Shown here piece by piece: positions 56,989 to 64,000 of a DNA stretch of 64,000 nt. The translations under genes and the position numbers were made by a program. Positions within the stretch are counted from its first letter, which is position 1; every line of letters starts with the position of its first letter. The notes under the pieces were generated by a model that had not been told where the DNA came from, did not search any database, and was given only the letters and a program-made list of their open reading frames with translations. Source of the DNA: Actibacterium ureilyticum (GTDB lineage Bacteria; Pseudomonadota; Alphaproteobacteria; Rhodobacterales; Rhodobacteraceae); NCBI RefSeq assembly GCF_002285435.1, contig NZ_NSBT01000037.1, positions 62,001-126,000 of the forward strand, written 5' to 3'.

Positions 56989-57774
56989 TCATGTCGCACC
57001 CCCGGCAACCTTGTTCTTCAGCCCCGTGCCAAGATAGGCCTCGATCACCGCTTCGTTGCTCATGATCTCGTCGGCCTTGCCCTGCGCCAGCACCTTGCCC
57101 TCGGCCATCACGATCACCGGGTCGCAAAGGCGGGCGATGAAATCCATGTCGTGCTCGATCAGGCAGAAGGTATAGCCGCGCTCCTGGTTCAACCGGACAA
57201 TGGCATCGCCGATGGTGTTCAGAAGCGTGCGGTTCACGCCTGCACCAACCTCGTCCAGGAACACGATCTTGGCGTCGACCATCATCGTGCGGCCCAGCTC
57301 CAGCAGCTTCTTCTGCCCGCCCGACAGGTTGCCCGCGCGTTCGTCGGCCAGATGGTCGATGGTCAGAAATTCCAGCACCTCGTCGGCCTTCGCCGCCAGC
57401 GCGCGTTCCTCGGCCGCGATCCGTCCGCGCCCGAACCAGGCGTTCCACAGCGTTTCGCCCGATTGCCCGCCCGGGACCATCATCAGGTTCTCGCGCACGG
57501 TCATGGATGAGAACTCATGCGCGATCTGGAACGTGCGCAGCAGCCCCTTGTGAAACAGCGCGTGCGGCGGCAGGCCGGTGATATCTTCGCCATCCATCGT
57601 CACCCGCCCCGAGGTCGGCGGCAACACGCCCGCGATCACGTTGAACAGAGTGGATTTGCCCGCGCCATTGGGGCCGATCAGCCCGGTGATCGAGCCCGTG
57701 GCAATCTCGATCGAGGCCCCATCAACAGCACGGAAACCGCCGAAATGGCGGTGCAGATCCTCGACTTTGATCAT
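56989..57774 (-). CDS. livG: branched-chain amino acid ABC transporter ATP-binding protein LivG
   Basis: 261 residues from ATG 57774, with GGGGATAGAC upstream. Walker A is IGPNGAGKS, the signature is LSGGQKKLLELGRTMM and Walker B FLDEVGAG. The family LRTFQIAHEFSSMTVRENL segment is present. It follows livK by 66 bp. Confidence 0.93.
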   Translation of the reverse strand: MIKVEDLHRHFGGFRAVDGASIEIATGSITGLIGPNGAGKSTLFNVIAGVLPPTSGRVTMDGEDITGLPPHALFHKGLLRTFQIAHEFSSMTVRENLMMVPGGQSGETLWNAWFGRGRIAAEERALAAKADEVLEFLTIDHLADERAGNLSGGQKKLLELGRTMMVDAKIVFLDEVGAGVNRTLLNTIGDAIVRLNQERGYTFCLIEHDMDFIARLCDPVIVMAEGKVLAQGKADEIMSNEAVIEAYLGTGLKNKVAGGAT

Positions 57775-57840
57775 GTCTATCCCCTGGGTGGGCGGGCGCG
57801 GTTGGTCCGCGCCTCGCCGGTCTTCATCCCGCAAAGGCGA

Positions 57841-59037
57841 TCAGCGATAGCCGACCGTCTTCATTTCGCCGCCCTCGATGGCGATCTCGCGATAGCTGCC
57901 GGCGGCCTCGCCCGGGCCGACCAGTTCCACCGCCGTCGCGCCGACATAGTCGATATCACCGCCATCGGCCAGGATCTGCAGCGCCTTGGCCAGCTCGCCG
58001 GGATAGATCGGCTCGCCCGGGGCGTTGGCGACATCCATGATCTTGTCCTTGTAATCGCCCGGCTCGGCGGACCCGGCCGCCTGCATCGCCAGCATGATCA
58101 GCGCCGCCGCGTCATAGCTTTCGCCGGTATAGGGCGAGCCGATGGTGATTTCCGACCCTTCGGCCAGCTTGGCGAAAGTATCGCCACCGGGGCTGTCGCT
58201 GCCCGGCAATTGCCCGAACGAGCCGTCGATATCGGCGCCGAATTTCTCGGTCAGCGCGTCGCCGATCATCCCGTCGGGCAGGACGAACGTGTCGAAGGCG
58301 CCGGTATCCAGCGCGCCCTGGATGACGCCCGGGCCGCCCTGGTCGACATAGCCCGCAACCACCAGCGCATCGCCCCCGGCCGAGGCCAGCGCGCCCACTT
58401 CGGCGGCGTAATCAGCCTTGCCATCCTCGTGCGAGGCGGTGATCGTCACCGCGCCGCCAAGCGCCTCGAACGCGGCGACGAAGCTGTCGGCCAGACCCTT
58501 GCCATAGTCGTTGTTGGTATAGGTCACGGCGACCGACTCGATGCCCTTTTCCTTGATGATCCCGGCCATCACCTCGCCCTGACGGGCATCCGACGGCGCG
58601 GTGCGGAAGAACAGGCCGTTATCCTCGGCCGCGGTCAGGCCGGGCGACGTGGACGAGGGCGAGATCATGACCATGCCGTTGGGCACCGCTACATTGGCCA
58701 GGATCGCACCGGTCACGCCGGAACAATCGGCGCCCATGATGCCCTTGACCCCATCGGCGGTGATCAGGCGTTCGGCGGCGGCCGTCGCGGCGGCGGCGTC
58801 GACACAGGTGGAATCGGCGCGCACCGGCGACACCATCGCGCCGCCCAACAGGGCGCCGGATTCCGTGACCTCGGCCATGGCCAGCTCGGCGCTGCCCGCC
58901 ATCGACGGGGTCAGCGATTCAATCGGCCCGGTAAAGCCCAGGATGACGCCGATCTTGATTTCATTGGAATGGGATTCCGCCCAGGCACCTTGCGTTGCAA
59001 GCGCACCGATCGCGGTGGCCATCAGCAGCTTTTTCAT
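57841..59037 (-). CDS. branched-chain amino acid-type ABC transporter substrate-binding protein
   Basis: 398 residues from ATG 59037, with a signal peptide (LLMATAIGALATQGAWA-E). The periplasmic-binding fold type I shows IKIGVILGFTGPIESLTPSM, GADCSGVTGAILANVAVPNGMVMISPSSTSPGL and YGKGLADSFVAAFEALGG. It catches the substrate for LivHMGF. It is the first gene of the operon. Given the GcvT dehydrogenase and GlxA-type regulator around it, the substrate might be an amine or amino acid derivative rather than Leu/Ile/Val. Confidence 0.9.
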   Translation of the reverse strand: MKKLLMATAIGALATQGAWAESHSNEIKIGVILGFTGPIESLTPSMAGSAELAMAEVTESGALLGGAMVSPVRADSTCVDAAAATAAAERLITADGVKGIMGADCSGVTGAILANVAVPNGMVMISPSSTSPGLTAAEDNGLFFRTAPSDARQGEVMAGIIKEKGIESVAVTYTNNDYGKGLADSFVAAFEALGGAVTITASHEDGKADYAAEVGALASAGGDALVVAGYVDQGGPGVIQGALDTGAFDTFVLPDGMIGDALTEKFGADIDGSFGQLPGSDSPGGDTFAKLAEGSEITIGSPYTGESYDAAALIMLAMQAAGSAEPGDYKDKIMDVANAPGEPIYPGELAKALQILADGGDIDYVGATAVELVGPGEAAGSYREIAIEGGEMKTVGYR

Positions 59038-59123
59038 CTTCGACTCCCATGGTTGTGATCTGTTTTGATCGAAGCCTAGATTGACCGATTGGAAAAGAAA
59101 AGCGGATTGCGGACGCCGTGGCG

Positions 59124-60224
59124 TCAGACCGACAGGCGGTTGGCCATGCTGCCCCGTTCGCGATAGGGCGTCGTGTCGTAATGCGCGCGATAGCATTTCG
59201 AAAAATGGCTGGGCGAGGCAAAGCCACAGGCCAGCGCCACGTTGATCACGCTCATATCCGTCTGCATCAGCAGGTTGCGCGCCTTTTGCAGCCGCAATTC
59301 CATGTAATAGCGTTTGGGCGAGCGGTTCAGGTACCGCCGGAACAGGCGCTCCAGCTGCCGCGTCGACAGGCCCACATCGGTGGCCAGGACCGAGGGGCTG
59401 ATCGGTTCTTCCAGGTGCTGCTCCATCATCTGCACCACCTGCGCCAGTTTCGGATGGCGCACCCCGATGCGGGTGGGGATCGACAGGCGTTGCTGGTCCT
59501 GATCGGTGCGGATCGTGGAATAGATCAGCTGATCGGCCACCGCATTGGCCAGAAGCTCGCCATGTTGCGAGGCGATGAGCGACAGCATCAGGTCGATGGA
59601 CGAGGTGCCGCCCGCGGTGCTGTAGCGGTTGCCGTCGACCACGAAGACCGATTTGGTCAGCTGCACCTCTTCGAAGTTTTCACGGAAACTGTCCTGATTT
59701 TCCCAGTGGATCGTGGCGCGGCGCATGTCCAGCAGCCCGGCCTCGGCCAGGGAATGGGTCGCGGTGCACAGCCCGCCCATGGTCAGCCCGCGCCGGGCCT
59801 CGCGCCGCAGCCAGTTCAGCAGCTTTTTGTCGGTGTTTTGCTGGATGTTCATGCCGCCGCACAGCAGGATCACGTCATCGCGCCCGCATTCGTCCAGCCC
59901 GCCATCCACGGCGATGGTGGTCCCGGCCGAGCTTTCGACCGGCGCGCCATCCTCGCTGACCACCCGCCAGCGGTACAGCGGGCGCCCCGACATCCGGTTG
60001 GCCAGCCGCAGCGGTTCGATCGCACAGGTGAAGCTGAGCAGGGTAAACTCGCGCAACAGGACGAAAACAAAGGTCTGGGTCTTTGCATTCGGGTCGTCGA
60101 TATCGACCAGAAGTTCAGTGTCCAGTTTGCTTTTCACGACTTTCTCCGCGCCGATACCCCCACCAGCGAAATCAGGTTTAGCGGACCGGTTCAAGGGAAC
60201 AGTCCCATTATCGACGGTTTTCAT
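59124..60224 (-). CDS. GlxA-type AraC-family transcriptional regulator
   Basis: 366 residues. The N-terminal half is a DJ-1/PfpI-like sensor domain ([62 protein letters not shown]). The C-terminal AraC HTH is [21 protein letters not shown] ... [23 protein letters not shown]. Relatives include GbdR and ArgR-like regulators of betaine or arginine use. It lies 86 bp upstream of the liv operon on the same strand, so it may control that operon. Confidence 0.88.
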   Translation of the reverse strand: MKTVDNGTVPLNRSAKPDFAGGGIGAEKVVKSKLDTELLVDIDDPNAKTQTFVFVLLREFTLLSFTCAIEPLRLANRMSGRPLYRWRVVSEDGAPVESSAGTTIAVDGGLDECGRDDVILLCGGMNIQQNTDKKLLNWLRREARRGLTMGGLCTATHSLAEAGLLDMRRATIHWENQDSFRENFEEVQLTKSVFVVDGNRYSTAGGTSSIDLMLSLIASQHGELLANAVADQLIYSTIRTDQDQQRLSIPTRIGVRHPKLAQVVQMMEQHLEEPISPSVLATDVGLSTRQLERLFRRYLNRSPKRYYMELRLQKARNLLMQTDMSVINVALACGFASPSHFSKCYRAHYDTTPYRERGSMANRLSV

Positions 60225-60313
60225 CCGTTCGCGACGGTTTTTTCCGGTGGCCTATTGGCCGCCGCGCCCCTATAAAGCCTAACTCTAAACACATGCAGAC
60301 CGGAGTGAGAGAG

Positions 60314-61681
60314 ATGAGCACCTGGCAAAAATCCGACTGGCGCCAGAAGCCCCGGGTTCAGATGCCCGACTATACCGACACCGCAGCGCTGAACGCGGTC
60401 GAGGCGCAGCTTTCGAAATATCCGCCTCTGGTCTTTGCCGGCGAGGCGCGCAGCCTGAAGCAGAAACTGGCCGCCGTTTCGCGCGGCGAGGCGTTCCTGT
60501 TGCAGGGGGGCGATTGCGCCGAAAGCTTTTCCGAGTTTTCCGCCGACACGATCCGCGACACGTTCAAGGTGCTGTTGCAGATGGCGGTGGTGCTGACCTA
60601 TGGCGCCAAGCTGCCGGTGGTCAAGGTGGGGCGCATGGCCGGGCAATTCGCCAAGCCGCGTTCGGCGCCGACGGAAACCGTGAATGGTGTGGAACTGCCC
60701 AGCTATCGCGGCGATATCATCAACGGGTTCGATTTCACCGAAGAGGCCCGCGTGCCCGATCCGCAGCGCATGTTGCAGGCCTATACCCAGGCGGCGGCGT
60801 CGCTGAACCTGTTGCGCGCGTTTTCCAAGGGCGGGTTCGCCGACATCCACCGCGTGCATTCCTGGACGCTGGGCTTCACCGACCGGGATGAAGCACGGAA
60901 GTACCGGGAAATGGCCGAACGGATCAGCGACACGCTGGCCTTCATGTCGGCGGCGGGTGTCGATGGCGGCAATTCCAACAAGCTGTCGACGGTCGATTTC
61001 TATACCAGCCACGAGGCGCTGCTGCTGGAATACGAAGAGGCGCTGTGCCGCGTCGATTCCACCACCGGCCAGAATGTCGCCGGTTCCGGCCACATGATCT
61101 GGATCGGCGACCGCACCCGCCAGCCCGACGGCGCGCATGTGGAATTCGCCCGCGGGGTGATCAACCCGATCGGGCTGAAATGCGGGCCCAGCACGACCGA
61201 AGAGGATCTGAAGGTTCTGATCGAGAAGCTGAACCCCGAGAACGAGGCCGGTCGCCTGACCCTGATCGCGCGGTTCGGTGCGGGCAAGGTGGGCGATCAC
61301 CTGCCGCGTCTGATCAAGACGGTGCGCGAGCTGGGCGCCAATGTGGTCTGGTCCTGTGACCCGATGCACGGCAACACGATCAAATCGGCCACCGGCTACA
61401 AGACGCGGCCCTTCGACAATGTGCTGGGCGAGGTGCAGGAATTCTTTGCCATCCACCGGGCCGAGGGCACCGTGGCCGGCGGCGTGCATTTCGAGATGAC
61501 CGGCAAGGACGTGACCGAATGCACCGGCGGCGTGCGGGCCGTGACGGACGAGGATCTGTCGGACCGGTATCACACCGCCTGCGATCCGCGGCTGAACGCC
61601 AGCCAGGCGCTGGAACTGGCGTTTCTGGTGGCCGAAGAGCTGGCCGGTCAGGGCGACAGCGGTCAGGCCGCCGCGGTCTGA
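60314..61681 (+). CDS. class II 3-deoxy-7-phosphoheptulonate (DAHP) synthase
   Basis: 455 residues from ATG 60314, with GTGAGAGAG upstream. It belongs to the plant-type class II family: [46 protein letters not shown] and [10 protein letters not shown]. It condenses PEP and erythrose-4-phosphate as the first step of the shikimate pathway. Length is normal. A perfect terminator follows. Confidence 0.95.
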   Translation: MSTWQKSDWRQKPRVQMPDYTDTAALNAVEAQLSKYPPLVFAGEARSLKQKLAAVSRGEAFLLQGGDCAESFSEFSADTIRDTFKVLLQMAVVLTYGAKLPVVKVGRMAGQFAKPRSAPTETVNGVELPSYRGDIINGFDFTEEARVPDPQRMLQAYTQAAASLNLLRAFSKGGFADIHRVHSWTLGFTDRDEARKYREMAERISDTLAFMSAAGVDGGNSNKLSTVDFYTSHEALLLEYEEALCRVDSTTGQNVAGSGHMIWIGDRTRQPDGAHVEFARGVINPIGLKCGPSTTEEDLKVLIEKLNPENEAGRLTLIARFGAGKVGDHLPRLIKTVRELGANVVWSCDPMHGNTIKSATGYKTRPFDNVLGEVQEFFAIHRAEGTVAGGVHFEMTGKDVTECTGGVRAVTDEDLSDRYHTACDPRLNASQALELAFLVAEELAGQGDSGQAAAV

Positions 61682-61701
61682 AAGTCACCACATGATTTGT
61701 G

Positions 61702-61727
61702 AAAGGCCGGGCGCTGTCCCGGCCTTT
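61702..61727 (+). terminator. Rho-independent terminator after DAHP synthase
   Basis: AAAGGCCGGG-CGCTGT-CCCGGCCTTT is a perfect 10-bp stem with a 6-nt loop, 20 bp after the stop. Confidence 0.75.
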
Positions 61728-61746
61728 GGCATTTCAGGGGCAGGCG

Positions 61747-61812
61747 GGAGGGGCGCTGCCCCTCTGGGCCGATGGCCCATTCACCCCGGAGTATTTCGGC
61801 CAAGAAGAAGGC
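61747..61812 (+). repeat. dispersed hairpin/GGAGTATTT repeat, copy 5
   Basis: AGGGGCGCTGCCCCT and GGGCCGATGGCCC hairpins precede CATTCACCCCGGAGTATTTC and GGCCAAGAAGAAGGC. It combines the left part of copy 3 with the right part of copies 1 and 4, showing they are one family. It sits between convergent genes. Confidence 0.7.
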
Positions 61813-61818
61813 AATGCG

Positions 61819-62487
61819 TCAGCTGGGATGGGGCGCGTCGGTCCGGTCCGAGACCAGGCGCAGTTTCGGGCGCCGGGCGGGCGGGGCCGGGCGGGGCGCG
61901 AAGGGCGCGGGGTCCTCGACGAAGGCCGGGATCTGCTGCACCGGCTGGATCAAGCCACGGGTCCGAATGTCGGTGATCGTGAACCGACGCGGCGCGGTGC
62001 CCAGCTGCCCGTCGCTGACCAGGCAGCCCAGGGCGCGGTCGATCCCGGTGGCCGGGTCGTTCAGCGGCAGCAGGATCATTTCCGCCCCCAGCGCGGGCCG
62101 GCCAAGGCCGCCCTTGGCGTGCAGGGCGATGCGCAGCGTGGTCTTGCCATCGAACAGATCCTTGAGGTGCAGGGCGAATTCCGGCCGGCTTTCTGCGCCC
62201 AGCAGCGCGCTGACCGGCATGCCGCGCACATCCATCCCCATCAGGCGGTTCAGATGTTGCCCGGCCAAGCGGAAGCGGGCCATGCCCGGCGCGACCTTTT
62301 CCAGGATGAACGTATGGCCCAGGGCGCGGTCGATGCCGCGGGGGTCGATCTCGGACCTGGCGGGCATCGGGCGGCCGTCGCGCAGACCTTCCCAATAGGC
62401 TTCGACCTCGTTGTTCAGTGCAAATCGCATGCCGCCCCCATGAAACCGTGAAAACGCGATACTCGTTACATTATCCTTGCCGGACAT
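61819..62487 (-). CDS. PAS domain protein (PAS_5 type)
   Basis: 222 residues from ATG 62487, with GGATAAGGGT upstream. The N-terminus (VEAYWEGLRDGRPMPARSEIDPRGI) and ARFRLAGQHLNRLMGMDVRGMPVSALL are typical for a PAS family that is expanded in Rhodobacteraceae. A Pro/Ala-rich tail follows. No output domain is attached, so the partner is unknown. Confidence 0.8.
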   Translation of the reverse strand: MSGKDNVTSIAFSRFHGGGMRFALNNEVEAYWEGLRDGRPMPARSEIDPRGIDRALGHTFILEKVAPGMARFRLAGQHLNRLMGMDVRGMPVSALLGAESRPEFALHLKDLFDGKTTLRIALHAKGGLGRPALGAEMILLPLNDPATGIDRALGCLVSDGQLGTAPRRFTITDIRTRGLIQPVQQIPAFVEDPAPFAPRPAPPARRPKLRLVSDRTDAPHPS

Positions 62488-62628
62488 ACCCTTATCCGTA
62501 TTGCCAGAAACCACATACGGGGCGGGTCGTTGTCGCACAGCCTCGGCTCTGCTAACGCTATGACAACGATCCTTGCCGTGCGGTTAATATGGCATGGTTG
62601 CGGAAAAATGGGGGGAAATGCTTCATCA

Positions 62629-63519
62629 ATGGTTAACTCTATGACCGGATATGCCACGCAGCAGGGCGGGGCGGCGGAATTCAGCTGGACGTGGGAGCTG
62701 CGCAGCGTCAATGCCAAGGGGCTGGATCTGCGGCTGCGGCTGCCCGATTGGCTGCCGGGGCTGGAACAGGCGGTGCGGGCAGAGCTGTCGCGCACGATCG
62801 CCCGGGGCAATGTCAGCCTGTCGCTGAAGCTGACGCGCGAGGCATCGGGCGGTGCGGCGCGGATCGACCCCGCGCTGTTGCAGGCCACGCTGCGCGCACT
62901 GAAGGAGATCGAGGCCGCCGCGCGGGCGCAGGACCTGACCCTGGCCCCGGCCAGCGCGATGGACATCCACGCCGTGCGCGGGATGATGGAGGGCGGCGCC
63001 AGCGACGATGACGCGGCGGCGCTGGCCCAGACGTTGCTGGGCGAATTGCCAGGGCTGATCGACGGATTCAATCAGATGCGCGCGGGCGAGGGCGCGGCGC
63101 TGAACGCGGTGCTGGCCGACCAGCTGGGCCAGGTCGACCGCTGCGTGACCGCCGCCCGGACCGAGGCCGAGGCGCGCAAGGCCGATTGGGCGCGCACCCT
63201 GCGCGACAACCTGCAGCGGGTGTTGCAGAACAGCGATGGCGCCGATTCCGCGCGGGTCGAGCAGGAATTGGCGCTGATCGCCGTCAAGGCCGACGTGACC
63301 GAGGAGCTGGACCGTCTGGGCGCCCATGTCGGCGCGGCGCGCGATTTGCTGGCGGCAAAGGGCCCCGTGGGCCGAAAACTGGACTTCCTGATGCAGGAAT
63401 TCAACCGCGAGGCCAATACCTTGTGCGCCAAAGCTCAATCAAACGCGCTGACCCGGATCGGGCTTGACCTGAAGGCGGTGATCGATCAGATGCGCGAACA
63501 GGTTCAGAATGTGGAGTAA
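62629..63519 (+). CDS. yicC: YicC family endoribonuclease
   Basis: 296 residues from ATG 62629 (MVNSMTGYA, the usual family start). The segments VNAKGLDLRLRLPDWL, RGNVSLSLKL and the C-terminal LDFLMQEFNREANTLCAKAQSNALTRIGLDLKAVIDQMREQVQNVE are diagnostic. YicC is an RNase that acts on small RNAs in E. coli. It lies directly upstream of gmk, a conserved pairing. Confidence 0.93.
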   Translation: MVNSMTGYATQQGGAAEFSWTWELRSVNAKGLDLRLRLPDWLPGLEQAVRAELSRTIARGNVSLSLKLTREASGGAARIDPALLQATLRALKEIEAAARAQDLTLAPASAMDIHAVRGMMEGGASDDDAAALAQTLLGELPGLIDGFNQMRAGEGAALNAVLADQLGQVDRCVTAARTEAEARKADWARTLRDNLQRVLQNSDGADSARVEQELALIAVKADVTEELDRLGAHVGAARDLLAAKGPVGRKLDFLMQEFNREANTLCAKAQSNALTRIGLDLKAVIDQMREQVQNVE

Positions 63520-63522
63520 GAC

Positions 63523-64000
63523 ATGGCCGACCGTCGCGGGCTGCTGATCATCCTGTCATCGCCATCGGGGGCGGGTAAATCGACCCTGTCGAAGCGCCTG
63601 CGGGACTGGGACCCCAGCATCCGGTTTTCGGTCTCGGCCACGACCCGCGCGCCGCGCGCGGGCGAGGTCGATGGGCAGGATTACCATTTCATGGACGAAA
63701 CCGCGTTTAAGGCGCTGGTCGAAGATGCCGGAATGCTGGAGCACGCCCATGTCTTTGGCCATTACTACGGCTCGCCCCGCGCACCGGTGCAGGCGGCCAT
63801 CGACGAGGGCTGCGATGTGCTGTTCGATGTCGATTGGCAGGGCGCGCAGCAGATCAGCCGCTCGCCGCTTCAGGATCATGTCTTGTCCATCTTCATCCTG
63901 CCGCCGTCGATTGCCGAGCTGCGCCGGCGTCTGGTCACGCGCGGACAGGACGCGCCCGAGGTGATCGCCAAGCGGATGAAGAAAAGCTGGGACGAGATCA
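63523..64000 (+). CDS. gmk: guanylate kinase (3' end outside window)
   Basis: The visible 159 residues start at ATG 63523, 3 bp after the yicC stop. The P-loop is [11 protein letters not shown], followed by [21 protein letters not shown] and [14 protein letters not shown]. The gene runs off the right edge at WDEI. It phosphorylates GMP to GDP. Confidence 0.93.
   Translation, partial: MADRRGLLIILSSPSGAGKSTLSKRLRDWDPSIRFSVSATTRAPRAGEVDGQDYHFMDETAFKALVEDAGMLEHAHVFGHYYGSPRAPVQAAIDEGCDVLFDVDWQGAQQISRSPLQDHVLSIFILPPSIAELRRRLVTRGQDAPEVIAKRMKKSWDEI

Noticed and set aside
62629-62638. CtrA-like ATGGTTAA at the yicC start
   Set aside because: It coincides with the start codon and next codon of yicC, so chance is the simplest explanation.

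Overview
The window looks like a chromosome segment of a marine-type Rhodobacteraceae (Roseobacter group) alphaproteobacterium. The support is the high GC and the order mnmA - sciP/DUF1153 - ctrA - ligA - recG, together with sulfolipid genes sqdBDC, a VPLPA-CTERM protein, class II DAHP synthase, trmFO and GTTC/TTAA-type LexA and CtrA sites. A genomic island of lower GC occupies the left third. No species can be named from the sequence alone.

Region 1 (1 to about 20.35 kb) is an accessory, mobilizable island. It carries a serine recombinase, a relaxase with a MobC-like partner, an ArdC-type antirestriction protein, and several small plasmid-type genes. It also carries a two-gene Hachiman defence system (hamA-hamB, TTG start, ATGA overlap) and a HEPN/RES-type NAD+ phosphorylase-like protein. 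A probable secreted polymorphic toxin with an overlapping immunity gene lies at 2.2-3.6 kb. Many of the remaining genes encode exported proteins without known function, including a 1,260-residue LprI/PDZ/Sel1 protein and a Tat substrate. Two divergent copies of a 'DQDG' module meet tail to tail at the left edge. The 320 bp before ardC are full of hairpins and could act as a single-stranded-DNA promoter during conjugative entry.

Region 2 (20.35-35.2 kb) returns to chromosomal composition. It holds sqdB-sqdD-sqdC for sulfoquinovosyl diacylglycerol with a strongly folded intercistronic spacer. Next come an octaheme tetrathionate-reductase-type cytochrome with a membrane cytochrome b partner, and a small cytochrome c behind an FNR-type site. 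Then follow mnmA, the cell-cycle pair sciP/ctrA, ligA and recG, and a 40-residue membrane protein behind an array of GTTC repeats that includes a LexA box.

Region 3 (35.3-53.2 kb) is mostly housekeeping: a GNAT enzyme, a NifU/IscU-like scaffold, hisI, gluQ, a methyltransferase, trmFO, gyrA and usg. It also has arginase plus ornithine cyclodeaminase (arginine to proline), dsbB, a DedA-like protein, a YpfJ-like metalloprotease, tRNA-Leu(CAA), a Hint-domain protein, a MobA-like nucleotidyltransferase, and a GcvT/FAD dehydrogenase of the dimethylglycine/sarcosine type. A small Cys-rich exported protein sits behind a perfect TTAA-N7-TTAA CtrA site. Region 4 (53.2-64 kb) is a branched-chain-type ABC transporter operon with two related exported proteins embedded in it, a GlxA-type AraC regulator, class II DAHP synthase, a PAS protein, yicC and the start of gmk.

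A short intergenic repeat (GC-rich hairpin, then GGAGTATTT, then CCAAGAAGAAG) recurs at five sites between 36 and 62 kb and is absent from the island.
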